Shown one piece after another: positions 25,303-33,528 of a DNA stretch of 64,000 bases. The notes under the pieces are model-generated. The model ran no database searches, was not told where the DNA came from, and worked only from the letters and a program-made list of their open reading frames with translations. Within the stretch, counting starts at the first letter, position 1. Every line of letters begins with the position of its first letter. The stretch comes from Methanocella paludicola SANAE (GTDB lineage: Archaea; Halobacteriota; Methanocellia; Methanocellales; Methanocellaceae). The position numbers and the translations under genes were made by a program. The DNA is taken from the NCBI RefSeq assembly GCF_000011005.1, contig NC_013665.1, positions 248,001 through 312,000 of the forward strand. Reading direction: 5' to 3'.

Positions 25303-25647
25303 TTACCACGATAATTTATCGCCAATTATTAGCTGCGCCTTTTCGATCGTACCCGCAGGAAGCTCAATAGCATAACGAAAGCGGCTTTTTGGAAATGCGG
25401 TGCCTATCCACGGCCTCAGGTTCAACTTCATATCCACGATCTGCTTATCGGGATCCAAAAATACAACATCGATCGGAAAAAAGACAAAAAGCATGTGAAT
25501 GCCGTCGTACGTCTCACGGCCCATGTCGAACACCAGGGCACCGCTAAAGCTCCTGCGGAACATGAGGCCCACGGCCCGACTCAGGAACGAATCCGCAAGC
25601 TCCACGTCCGCAGAAACGACCCGGCCGTCACCGGTAATAAGGCTCAT
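25303..25647 (-). CDS. DUF192 family protein
   Basis: A 114-residue protein of the DUF192 (COG1430) family. Landmarks are VELADSFLSRAVGLMFRR near residue 15, then GIHMLFVFFPIDVVFLD and a late RYAIELPAGTIEKAQLIIGD. No signal peptide is present, although many bacterial members have one. Function is unknown. ATG at 25647 is the likely start; the in-frame TTG one codon upstream is less likely. It stands alone between palindrome A1 and a divergent exchanger gene. Confidence 0.82.
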   Translation of the reverse strand: MSLITGDGRVVSADVELADSFLSRAVGLMFRRSFSGALVFDMGRETYDGIHMLFVFFPIDVVFLDPDKQIVDMKLNLRPWIGTAFPKSRFRYAIELPAGTIEKAQLIIGDKLSW

Positions 25648-25711
25648 CAAGGAGCCTATGATGAAAAACTATATATGAATATTGGAACTAGGTACTCAAG
25701 TCGTGGGCTAA

Positions 25712-26770
25712 ATGGACCTTATTGTATTCTTGCTGAGCTTTGCCATCATACTCATAGCGTGCGAGTTCTTCACCAACGGCGTCGAATGGACCGGCAGGCG
25801 GTTCAACCTGTCGGAGGGCGCGGTCGGCAGCGTGCTCGCCGCCGTGGGAACGGCCCTTCCCGAAACGCTGGTGCCGCTGATCGCCATCCTGATGATCGGG
25901 GGCGATGCCGGCCACGAGATCGGAGTGGGCGCCATACTCGGAGCCCCGTTCATGCTGGCCACGCTGGCGCTGTTCATCTGCGGGCTGTCGGTGCTCATCT
26001 TCGCGAAGCGGCGGAATACGCGCACGCTGCATATTAACGGCAAGCTCATACGCCGCGACCTCAAGTTCTTCCTGCTCGCCTATGCCCTGGCGGCGGTCGC
26101 CGCGTTCACTCCGCCGGAGTTCGGCATATTCAAGACCATACTGGGCTTCACGCTCATACCCCTTTACATCGTTTACACGATCTACACGCTCAAGACCGGC
26201 GAGGCGGCCACCGGGGGCGATGACATGAAAGCCCTCTATCTCGACAGCGTGATCAAGCGGTGCATTCCGGGAAAAGCGGATAAGGACTGCCCGGCCCCGC
26301 GGGAGCCCTCTACGGCGCTCATCATCGTCCAGGTGCTCGCCGCGCTGGGCGCGATCATCCTGGGCGCCAACCTCTTCGTCAACCAGATCAACGCCATCGC
26401 CATGTTCATCGGCATCAATCCCCTGATCCTGTCGCTCGTGATCAGCCCGATCGCAACGGAGCTTCCGGAAAAGTTCAACAGCATGCTGTGGATCCGTGAG
26501 CGCAAGGACACCTACGCCATCGGGAACATCACCGGCGCGATGGTCTTCCAGAGCTGCATTCCCGTTACGATAGGCATCTTCCTGACGAGCTGGCACCTGA
26601 ACATCGCGAACCCTGTGGAGCTCCTTGAGGCTATGACTATAGGCATCGCACTCCTATCCGGCATCATATTGTACATCGAGTCCAGCCACAAGGAGCTGAA
26701 GATGTCCGGCCTGATGATCGGCGGGCTGCTCTACGTGCTGTTCTTCGTCGCCGTGCTGCTGAGCATTTAA
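25712..26770 (+). CDS. Sodium/calcium exchanger family membrane protein
   Basis: A 352-residue CaCA-family antiporter with about ten transmembrane segments in two inverted halves. The alpha-repeat signatures are SVLAAVGTALPETLVPLIAI (about residue 42-60) in the first half and LSLVISPIATELPEKFNSM in the second; both have the G/S-x-xT-x-LPE core that binds cations. The loop between halves is short (TGEAATGGDDMK to AKDCPAPREPS region), so it lacks a large regulatory insert. It exchanges Na+ or H+ for Ca2+ or another divalent ion; the ion is not predictable. Confidence 0.88.
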   Translation: MDLIVFLLSFAIILIACEFFTNGVEWTGRRFNLSEGAVGSVLAAVGTALPETLVPLIAILMIGGDAGHEIGVGAILGAPFMLATLALFICGLSVLIFAKRRNTRTLHINGKLIRRDLKFFLLAYALAAVAAFTPPEFGIFKTILGFTLIPLYIVYTIYTLKTGEAATGGDDMKALYLDSVIKRCIPGKADKDCPAPREPSTALIIVQVLAALGAIILGANLFVNQINAIAMFIGINPLILSLVISPIATELPEKFNSMLWIRERKDTYAIGNITGAMVFQSCIPVTIGIFLTSWHLNIANPVELLEAMTIGIALLSGIILYIESSHKELKMSGLMIGGLLYVLFFVAVLLSI

Positions 26771-26783
26771 AAAAATTTCTTTG

Positions 26784-27329
26784 CTGTGTTCCTAGTGGGG
26801 CGAAATTAGTTTGGTCGGTATCTCGAACCTCTCCAAAGGAATTAAACCACGAATTTTTCTTTTAGATTTTACTCACTAAACCCCTAAGCCTCGAACTCAC
26901 CGTCAACGCACGAACTCCCTAATACTCGGGGCATTGCACGAACGCCCGAAGCCTCAAACCCAAAAAGAATGCTCGAAAGCTCGAACGCACGTTCGAAACG
27001 CTAAACGACATAGCACTAACCCTCCAAGGCTCGGCTAAACCGCCAACGACACTAAAACCCCTAACTACGGGGAACGACCGGGCTCTTAGAGTGTTCGTGC
27101 TCCACCGTTTAGCGTTTCGAACGTGATTTAGAGACTTAGAGCCTTCTTTTCGGGTTAGCGCGTTAGAGGCTTAGAGCACTGCCCTGAGTATTCGAGAGTT
27201 CGGGCATTGACGGTGAGCTAGAGCATTCGAGGTTTAGTGAGAAAAATCTAAAAGAAAAATTCGTGGTTTAATTCCTTTGGTGATGTTCGTGATACCGACC
27301 GAACAAATCAGCGCCGACAGGAAACACAG
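26784..27329. repeat. Long imperfect palindrome, family A, copy 2
   Basis: A 546-base intergenic inverted repeat between convergent genes. The outer pair is CTGTGTTCCT (26784) with AGGAAACACAG (27319-27329). Next come GGTCGGTAT and ATACCGACC, then near-perfect pairing of the block after AAGGAATTAAACCACGAA with its complement near 27255-27285, and a perfect 17-base pair at 26991-27007 and 27106-27122. The loop is about 100 bases. The sequence is a chain of short phrases such as CTCGAA, GCACGAA and GCTAAA. It shares its outer motif with the palindrome at 24877-25212. Confidence 0.87.
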
Positions 27330-27353
27330 ACCGGGCAACCAAGGTGAAATATT

Positions 27354-28160
27354 TTAAGGCCCTATGACGGCTGTGATGTCCGTTATCGGGGGCATATTGC
27401 GCTTATGCTCGTTGTCCCGGACCCGCTCCATGATGCGGGTGAAGGTGGCCTCGTCGACGCCCGTCTCTTTTTGGATTTCGCCGTAGGAGAGCCCCAGGTC
27501 GTAGACGCCATACAATATTTTATCCAGCGCCTCGTATGAGATGCCCATCTCCCCTTCGTCCGTCTGGCCCTTCCATAGCCCGGCCGACGGGGGCTTTTTA
27601 ATGATGGCTTCGGGCACTCCGACGTGCTTCGCCATCTGGCGCACCCTGGTCTTATAGAGGCCTGCGATGGGGAGCAGGTCGACGCCGCCGTCCCCGTACT
27701 TCGTGAAGTAGCCCATGAGAAGCTCGGTCTTGTTGCCCGTGCCCAGCACGATACGGCCGTCCAGGTTCGAGGCGAAGTAGTTCATGATCATGCGCACCCG
27801 GGGCTTCACGTTCGCGTATGCCAGCCGGCATTCTTTCGGGCCAAGGTTAGGCCGGGCCGAGTACACGGCCTCCACGATCCCGCCGATCTCGATGAGCTCG
27901 TAGTCCATGCCGAGGCTCTTCGCCAGGTCTCTGGCGTCCTCCATGTCCCCGGGATCGCTGGTCGCCCTGTCAGGCAGCAGCAGTCCAAAAACGTCCACTA
28001 CCCTGGACGCCAGCACCGCTACCAGGGCCGAGTCGATGCCGCCGCTCAGCGCCAGGATGGCGCCGTTCATCTTGCTCGTCTCGACGGCCCTGACGATGGA
28101 CTCCTCGATCGCGTTCTCGCACTTCACCAGCTCGTCCTTTGAGAGTAAAAGGCCCTTCAT
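27354..28160 (-). CDS. nadE: NAD+ synthetase
   Basis: A 268-residue enzyme that amidates nicotinic acid adenine dinucleotide to NAD+ with ATP and ammonia. The PP-loop SGGIDSALVAVLASR (about residue 40) binds ATP. Later landmarks are GTGNKTELLMGYFTKYGDGG and LYKTRVRQMAKHVGVPE with KPPSAGLWKGQTDEGEMG. There is no glutaminase domain, so free ammonia is used, as in most archaea. ATG at 28160 is chosen over an in-frame GTG one codon earlier. Confidence 0.93.
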   Translation of the reverse strand: MKGLLLSKDELVKCENAIEESIVRAVETSKMNGAILALSGGIDSALVAVLASRVVDVFGLLLPDRATSDPGDMEDARDLAKSLGMDYELIEIGGIVEAVYSARPNLGPKECRLAYANVKPRVRMIMNYFASNLDGRIVLGTGNKTELLMGYFTKYGDGGVDLLPIAGLYKTRVRQMAKHVGVPEAIIKKPPSAGLWKGQTDEGEMGISYEALDKILYGVYDLGLSYGEIQKETGVDEATFTRIMERVRDNEHKRNMPPITDITAVIGP

Positions 28161-28244
28161 CACCCCATATTATGCTCTGCGGGGCTTAAAAGATTGTTAT
28201 TAACATTTTTAATAAAAGCAGCCTTTATGTTCTTGGTGTAATAT

Positions 28245-29201
28245 ATGGCCCGCCCTTACCCCGAGTTGCTGGCAGTCCTGGGCGCCGTGCTTTTCGGGGC
28301 CAGCGCGCCACTTTCCAAGGTGCTTCTTGGCGAGGTCGATCCCGTCCTTCTGGCCGGCCTGCTTTACCTGGGATGCGGCATGGGCCTTCTGGTCTTTAAA
28401 TTTTTACTTCATGTTTCGGGTGCTCCCGGAGGATTGCCTCTGGGCCGTAATGATGTGCCCTGGCTGGCCGGGGCGGTGCTGGCCGGCGGAGTGGCGGCAC
28501 CGATCGCGCTGATGATCGGGCTGCAAAATGCTCCCGCCGCGACGGCATCGCTCCTGCTGAACTTCGAGTGCGTGGCCACGACGGTGCTTGCTGCCTTTCT
28601 CTTCCAGGAGTATATCGGGAGGCGCATCTGGCTTGCTGTCGGCCTCATCACCGCAGCCAGCGCCGTGCTCTCCTTCGGCAACGGGCAGTTCGGGCTATCG
28701 TTCGGAGTGCTTGCCATTATCCTGGCCTGTGTGCTCTGGGGCCTGGACAATAACCTGACGAGGAACATCTCCTCGAAGGACGCCCTTTCCATCGGCATCG
28801 TGAAGGGCCTCGTCGCGGGCACTTTCTCTCTCTTGCTGGCTCTCGTTCTGGGGGCCCGCCTTCCGGCGTTACCTGTAGCATTGGCCGCGATGCTCCTGGG
28901 AAGCCTGAGCTACGGCCTTAGCATTGCCTTATTTATCCTGGCCATGCGGCACATCGGGGCCGCCCGCACGAGCGCCTGGATGGGCACCGCCCCGTTCGCC
29001 GGCGTCATCATATCGTTCATCATATTCCGATCTGTGCCGGGCGTCACGTTCCTCATCGCGCTGCCCCTCATGGTATTTGGCGCTTTATTGTTATTCGGCG
29101 AGGAGCACGCCCACACGCACATCCACGTCCACGGGACCATCACTCACGAGCACGTACATGCCCATGATGGCCATGAGCATGGCCACGAGCACAGTAGATG
29201 A
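28245..29201 (+). CDS. DMT/EamA-family exporter with histidine-rich tail
   Basis: A 318-residue membrane protein with ten hydrophobic helices in two EamA repeats (PLSKVLLGEVDPVLLAGLLY in the first; SIALFILAMRHIGAARTSAW in the second). The last 30 residues are almost a histidine-only tail, with HAHTHIHVHG and HEHVHAHDGHEHGHEHS, facing the cytoplasm by topology. Such tails bind Ni2+, Zn2+ or Co2+ in other transporters, so metal export or metal sensing is possible. Its family otherwise moves amino acids, sugars or metabolites. It is a single gene between nadE and a family B palindrome. Confidence 0.85.
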   Translation: MARPYPELLAVLGAVLFGASAPLSKVLLGEVDPVLLAGLLYLGCGMGLLVFKFLLHVSGAPGGLPLGRNDVPWLAGAVLAGGVAAPIALMIGLQNAPAATASLLLNFECVATTVLAAFLFQEYIGRRIWLAVGLITAASAVLSFGNGQFGLSFGVLAIILACVLWGLDNNLTRNISSKDALSIGIVKGLVAGTFSLLLALVLGARLPALPVALAAMLLGSLSYGLSIALFILAMRHIGAARTSAWMGTAPFAGVIISFIIFRSVPGVTFLIALPLMVFGALLLFGEEHAHTHIHVHGTITHEHVHAHDGHEHGHEHSR

Positions 29202-29252
29202 GCAGCGTAATTGTAAATTATTTCTATTTTTATATCGTAGCATAACTGTTCG

Positions 29253-29575
29253 ATTTTAAGTCACTAAGCCTACGAAGGCACTATTCTCACCACAATGGCA
29301 CGGAGTTCACGAAGGCTCACAAAGACTTTTTTAGATGGAGGGACAGAGGTCACAAAGACCGGTTCATTGGCGATAGGGCACAAAGGATACAATGGCACAA
29401 TGAATGAACAAGAGAACTTTTTGCCATCGTGCCATTGTCCCCTTTGTGCCTCTTGACCCAAAAAGCATGCTCTGTGACCTTAGTGGCTCACATTTAAAAA
29501 GGTCTTTGTGAAACTCGGTGCGCTCCGTGCCATTGTGGTGAGAATAGTGCCTTCGTAGGCTTAGTGCCTCAAAAT
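29253..29575. repeat. Long palindrome, family B, copy 1
   Basis: A 323-base inverted repeat with perfect 44-base arms at 29262-29305 and 29523-29566, an inner arm around GGCACAAAGGATACAATGGC, and a loop of about 30 bases. It is about 85-90% identical to the palindrome at 45553-45863. Phrases CACGGAG, CACGAAG, CACAAAG recur at 9-12 base steps within each arm. The loop (centre about 29415) keeps AATGAACAAGAG and ACTTTTTGCCATC in both copies. Small reading frames within are not real genes. Confidence 0.9.
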
Positions 29576-29617
29576 GAGCTAAATATTAGAAAATGCCCCA
29601 ATTAAAAGAGTAACAAA

Positions 29618-30313
29618 TTAGATTTTGAGTTTGCCCGCAAGGATATCCTTGTTAGCCTTCTCAAGGTCCTTATGCGTGCCCACGTCGCTCCAGTAGATGC
29701 CCGTGGAATCGTACCCGCAGAGCTTACCCAGCGCAGCGATCTTCGGGAACACGTCCGTCTCGATGGAGCCCACGTCGGGCATAAAGTCAACGACATCGGG
29801 CTCAAGCACGTAGAGCCCGGCGTTCATCTTAAAGGGCAGGACGGGCTTCTCCCGGAACTGCTTGATCTTATTCCCGTCGAGGTCGATGATGCCGTAGGGC
29901 GATGTCATGTTGATCATGTTGATAGTGCCCCAGCACTCCATGCCCACGTGGAATGAGACGATGCCGGAGATGTTCGTATTGGACACGATGTCGCCGTTCA
30001 TGACGATGAACGTCCCGTCGATCTTATCCTTAGCGGCCTTTATCGGGCCCGCAGTGCCGAGCCGGTTATTCGGGTCCTCGTAGGAGTACTCGATGTGCAT
30101 GTTGATCTTGCGGCCGTCGCCGAAGTACTTCTCGACCTGGTCACCGCACCAGCCCACGAGCAGGACGGCCTCGTCGATGCCGTGTTTGCTCAGTAATTCC
30201 AGCTGGTGCTCCAGGATGGGCTTGCCGCCCACCTTCACCATGGGCTTTGGCAAATTATCGGTAAGGGGCTTAAGCCGCTCTCCGCGGCCGCCGCACAGTA
30301 TGAACGCCTTCAT
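29618..30313 (-). CDS. Sugar nucleotidyltransferase
   Basis: A 231-residue enzyme that makes an NDP-sugar from NTP and a sugar-1-phosphate. The start MKAFILCGGRGERLKPLTDN is the nucleotide-binding G-x-G-x-R loop, and PKPMVKVGGKPILEHQ follows. TFIVMNGDIVSNT holds the metal-binding D. It resembles mannose-1-phosphate guanylyl- or glucose-1-phosphate thymidylyltransferases, but without the longer C-terminal left-handed helix domain. Its ATG begins one base after the stop of the upstream paralogue. It probably supplies precursors for surface glycans. Confidence 0.85.
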   Translation of the reverse strand: MKAFILCGGRGERLKPLTDNLPKPMVKVGGKPILEHQLELLSKHGIDEAVLLVGWCGDQVEKYFGDGRKINMHIEYSYEDPNNRLGTAGPIKAAKDKIDGTFIVMNGDIVSNTNISGIVSFHVGMECWGTINMINMTSPYGIIDLDGNKIKQFREKPVLPFKMNAGLYVLEPDVVDFMPDVGSIETDVFPKIAALGKLCGYDSTGIYWSDVGTHKDLEKANKDILAGKLKI

Positions 30314-30314
30314 G

Positions 30315-31310
30315 TTATCTCACGTTATAGTAGTCCTTGATGCGGACCGTGTCCTCGAGGAACGGGGTGGAAACCTCGTGCAGTACCGTGTTCTCGGTGG
30401 CAACGATCGTGTGGGGCACGTTCGGCTCGATGCGGACCGTGTCGTTCTTCCCGAAGTGCTCCTTGTGGTCCTCGAACTCGATGTAGCCCACGCCCTCGAT
30501 GATGTACATGGTCTCGTCCTTCCGGGGGTGCTTATGGAACGAGGTCTGGTACCCGGCCCTGATGTACAGCTCCTTCGTAAGATATTTGTCCGTGCTTATC
30601 AGCACTTTCTCGTATCCCCAGGGCTTGTCGGTCTTGTTCCTGTACTCCTTCCTGACCTCTTCCAGCTCTCTGACCGTGTCCACGGTCGCCCAGAACACGC
30701 CGTCCTCCCGGTAATACCCGAGGCTGCTCGCCTCGGCCAGCCGCGGGAAAAGGGCGTGCTCGAGGGTCTTGCCCTCGAAGCCTGAGACCGGGACGTCGTG
30801 GTTAATGCAGTAGATGCCGCCGTTGATGTAGTACTCCAGCACCGGCTTCTCCTTGAACGACCGCACCTTGTCGTCGCCTAGATCTACAATACCGTAGGGG
30901 CTGCGCATGCGGGTCACGAACATGGTGACGGGGTAGGGGTTATTCTTGTGCTTGAGCATCATCTTCTTAAGGTTGGCGTCGGTGACAACGTCGCCGTTCC
31001 TCACGACGACGTCCTCGCCTTTTGCGAGTTGCATGCCGGCCTTGAGCGCGTTCAGCGTTCCCAGCGGCTTATCCTCTACATGATAGGAAATTTTGACGCC
31101 CTTGAACTTATCGCCGTACCGGGACTCGATCATATCGCTCTTGTAGCCCGTGAGGAGTATGGCCTCATCGATGCCGGCCGACGCAAAATCGAATAGCTGC
31201 TTATCCAGTATAGTGACGTCGTCCTTGATCTCGACGAGCGGCGCAGGAGTATTGTCCGTGTAAGGCTTTAGCTTCTTGCCGGAGCCGCCGCAGAGTATCA
31301 TGCCGATCAT
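30315..31310 (-). CDS. Nucleotidyltransferase-cupin fusion (sugar-1-phosphate transferase with C-terminal cupin)
   Basis: A 331-residue fusion. Residues 1-220 are a nucleotidyltransferase (MIGMILCGGSGKKLKPYTDN, VVVRNGDVVTDANLKK) related to the downstream gene. Residues about 225-330 are a cupin: WGYEKVLISTDKYLTKELYI, FHKHPRKDETMYIIEGVGYI and IEPNVPHTIVATENTVLHE, with the histidine pattern of mannose-6-phosphate isomerase-like metal sites. In such fusions the cupin isomerises or senses the sugar phosphate. ATG 31310 with GGTGG five bases upstream is chosen; the longer frame to 31460 reads through promoter-like sequence. Both genes form one operon. Confidence 0.85.
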   Translation of the reverse strand: MIGMILCGGSGKKLKPYTDNTPAPLVEIKDDVTILDKQLFDFASAGIDEAILLTGYKSDMIESRYGDKFKGVKISYHVEDKPLGTLNALKAGMQLAKGEDVVVRNGDVVTDANLKKMMLKHKNNPYPVTMFVTRMRSPYGIVDLGDDKVRSFKEKPVLEYYINGGIYCINHDVPVSGFEGKTLEHALFPRLAEASSLGYYREDGVFWATVDTVRELEEVRKEYRNKTDKPWGYEKVLISTDKYLTKELYIRAGYQTSFHKHPRKDETMYIIEGVGYIEFEDHKEHFGKNDTVRIEPNVPHTIVATENTVLHEVSTPFLEDTVRIKDYYNVR

Positions 31311-31458
31311 GAAAACCACCCGATGAATAACCCGTGATACATTGAACTCTCTCCTATCTAGCTCGCTCCCCTTATTTAAAAACTTTTTTGGCCTTCCAGA
31401 CCGTATCGGCCCGTTTCCCCGGATATCTTTATTGTAGTTCATCATATTACCCTTTTTC

Positions 31459-32481
31459 ATGACCGTTCACTTTGTCCCGTGGGACACGTCCCATAACCTG
31501 CTGAGCCGCGCGGAGAAGCTTTACGAGGCCGCGGGCACGCTCGACTGCGTGGCCGAGGGCGACCTGGTCGCCGTCAAGCTCCACGTGGGCGAGCTCGGCA
31601 ATCCCTATTATGTTCAGCCCTTTTTCGTCCACCAGCTCGTGCAGAAGATCAGGGAAGCGGGCGGGAAGCCGTTCCTTACCGACTCGAACACGTACTACCT
31701 GGCGCAGCGCAACAACGCGGTGGACCACTACGAGACGTCCCTGGCCAACGGCTTCGGCTTCTGCCAGTTCATCGCGGCGGACGGCCTGAGGAGCGAGAGC
31801 GGGCGGCTCGTGAGCACGAAGGGAATATTAAAGGGCATAGAGGTGTCCGGGGCCATCGCGGAGGCGGATGCCATGATCGTCGTGTCCCACGACAAGGGCC
31901 ACGCGCTGACCGGGTTCGGGGGCGCCGTCAAGAACATGGGCATGGGCTGCACCACCCGGGCCGGAAAGCTCCGGCAGCACCGCACGGTGGGCCTGAAGAT
32001 CGACGAGTCCAAATGCTCAGGCTGCGGGCTCTGCAGGAAGGTGTGCGAGATGGGCCTGCCCGAGATCGTGGACAAGAAGGCGAAGAACGTCTCCAGAGAG
32101 TGCATGCGCTGTCCCGTGTGCATGGAGGCCTGCCCGAAGGGCGCCATCAAGCTTCTCAAGAAGGAGAACCTGGGCAGGGCGCTGGCCTCGGCGGCCTACG
32201 GCGTGCTCTCCACGTTCGGGAAAAATAAGACCTCCTTCGTGAGCTTCGCCGATAACATCACCCAGTACTGCGACTGTGTGCCCGCTCCGGGCCACGTGGT
32301 GATGAACGACATCGGCATCTTCGCCTCGAGCTCGCCAGTGTCCGTCGACGCCGCCTTTCTCCAGAAGGCGGATCACAAGTATTTCAACGAGGCCTACGAC
32401 GTGGACTGCTGGACCCAGGTCAAGGAGCTCAAAGAGCTCGGTATCCAGGGAGAGCTGAAGCCGAAGATAAAAGAGGCCTAG
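31459..32481 (+). CDS. DUF362 protein with two [4Fe-4S] clusters
   Basis: A 340-residue iron-sulfur protein. An N-terminal DUF362 domain (about 1-180; VKLHVGELGNPYYVQP, MIVVSHDKGHALTGFGGAVKNMGMG landmarks) precedes a ferredoxin-type insert with CSGCGLCRKVC-(x)n-CMRCPVCMEACPKGAI, two CxxCxxCxxxC-like clusters, then a C-terminal part with CDCVPAPGH. The role is redox transfer to an unknown partner. It is monocistronic, divergent from the nucleotidyltransferase-cupin gene, with a TATA-like AATATCTTTATTG region upstream. Confidence 0.87.
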   Translation: MTVHFVPWDTSHNLLSRAEKLYEAAGTLDCVAEGDLVAVKLHVGELGNPYYVQPFFVHQLVQKIREAGGKPFLTDSNTYYLAQRNNAVDHYETSLANGFGFCQFIAADGLRSESGRLVSTKGILKGIEVSGAIAEADAMIVVSHDKGHALTGFGGAVKNMGMGCTTRAGKLRQHRTVGLKIDESKCSGCGLCRKVCEMGLPEIVDKKAKNVSRECMRCPVCMEACPKGAIKLLKKENLGRALASAAYGVLSTFGKNKTSFVSFADNITQYCDCVPAPGHVVMNDIGIFASSSPVSVDAAFLQKADHKYFNEAYDVDCWTQVKELKELGIQGELKPKIKEA

Positions 32482-32484
32482 GCG

Positions 32485-33252
32485 CTACCGGGCGGCAACG
32501 TCCGGCTTCGCCCGGTTCTCATCGCTCAGCACTTCCTCCCAGAGCAGGTCGTAGTCCTGAGGCCTGTTCAGGAACTCGAGCTTCGAGATGTCCCTGACGA
32601 GGCCGTACATCTCTTTTCCTTTGCCCATCCCCACCTTCGTGATGTTCGTGGGCTTCAGGAACCGGATATCGGGTATGTGGTCGCACCGCCCGTTCCGGAT
32701 GATGCGCCCGTCCGCGAGCTCGAAGTACGCTCCGCCGCCGCACTTCTTATAGGGCTCGTAGAGGGACGAGAAATCCCGTGAGACCCAGTTAGACATCTTG
32801 AGCTCTTTGTTGGATGGGTTGATCGTGACGTGCCCGTATCCTGGCGGGATGATCACATGGTCGCCCTCGCCGGCCTCGACCATGACCACGTCCTCGATGC
32901 GTCCGCCCTCGCACTTCTGTAATAAGTAGTGTGCCATGCCCCTGAGCACCTCGTAGACCTCTGGGTACGTGCAGCACGTGCCCGGCACGCAGGGATGATA
33001 GTGCCCCGCGGTCTTCACGTACTCGGCGCCGAGCTTTCCCGGCGGTATCACCGTGATGTCGAAGCGCAGGTGATTATCGAGCATCAGCGACCGGTCGTTC
33101 CTGCTCATGGCCAGGTCACGGTACATGTAATACAGGTCCCTGTCCGGGGCGGTCTTGAGCCAGTCGATGTCGTATATGACATCCCTCATCTCGCTTAGCT
33201 TTCGCACGTCGGGCTCTACCTCGTTCTGGCCGAATCGGAGCGCTCTTTCCAT
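32485..33252 (-). CDS. pgiA: Phosphoglucose isomerase, archaeal cupin type
   Basis: A 255-residue metal-dependent enzyme that interconverts glucose-6-phosphate and fructose-6-phosphate in archaeal gluconeogenesis and glycolysis. It is the cupin type, unrelated to bacterial PGI. Landmarks: ITVIPPGKLGAEYVKTAGHYHP with two His ligands, the Glu in YPEVYEVLRGMAHYLLQ, and the last His in IPPGYGHVTINPSN. ATG 33252 (MERALRFGQ) is chosen; the reading frame stays open upstream but with no better start. It ends four bases after the convergent DUF362 gene. Confidence 0.92.
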   Translation of the reverse strand: MERALRFGQNEVEPDVRKLSEMRDVIYDIDWLKTAPDRDLYYMYRDLAMSRNDRSLMLDNHLRFDITVIPPGKLGAEYVKTAGHYHPCVPGTCCTYPEVYEVLRGMAHYLLQKCEGGRIEDVVMVEAGEGDHVIIPPGYGHVTINPSNKELKMSNWVSRDFSSLYEPYKKCGGGAYFELADGRIIRNGRCDHIPDIRFLKPTNITKVGMGKGKEMYGLVRDISKLEFLNRPQDYDLLWEEVLSDENRAKPDVAAR

Positions 33253-33362
33253 CGATACACCATGTCTATATTCGAAACCTACCTTTATATTTTTTAAGGA
33301 AGGTCCGGGCAAAAGCAGTAACCGAATTCTTTATAAGGCGGGGGCGACGAGACGTTATAATT

Positions 33363-33491
33363 ATGGAAGAGGTTGACCAGAGTAAGGTCTTTTTCGTGTG
33401 TAGAACCTGTGGCTTCGTGTTCCAGGAGGACCCCGACGCTTTCCCGGTCCGCTGCCCTCAGTGTGGAAGCGAGGATACCGCGAGGACATAA
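33363..33491 (+). CDS. Small zinc-ribbon protein, 42 residues
   Basis: ATG 33363, a TATA element TTCTTTATAA about 35 bases upstream, 42 residues: MEEVDQSKVFFVCRTCGFVF with CRTC then CPQC about 15 residues on. The two CxxC knuckles form a compact zinc ribbon. Nothing else is present. Similar peptides are often called rubredoxin-like but the spacing C-x2-C-x14-C-x2-C fits a zinc ribbon better. Partner unknown. It is convergent with the ferritin-like gene, with a stem-loop between. Confidence 0.7.
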   Translation: MEEVDQSKVFFVCRTCGFVFQEDPDAFPVRCPQCGSEDTART

Positions 33492-33502
33492 AATAGATAA
33501 TA

Positions 33503-33518
33503 GCGGCCTGAAGGCCGC
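33503..33518. terminator. Shared stem-loop between convergent genes
   Basis: GCGGCC-tgaa-GGCCGC, flanked by A-rich sequence that reads as T-rich on the minus strand. It can end transcripts from the zinc-ribbon gene and from the ferritin-like gene. Confidence 0.5.
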
Positions 33519-33528
33519 AAAATAAAAT

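Noticed and set aside
25688-26596. Minus-strand open frame of about 300 residues opposite the exchanger
   Set aside because: It mirrors the CaCA exchanger and has low-complexity Asp/Glu/Arg content; no start signal.
29270-29461. Small open frames inside the palindromes (also 45662-45946 and 25045-25266)
   Set aside because: They lie wholly in inverted-repeat sequence and are not conserved between copies.
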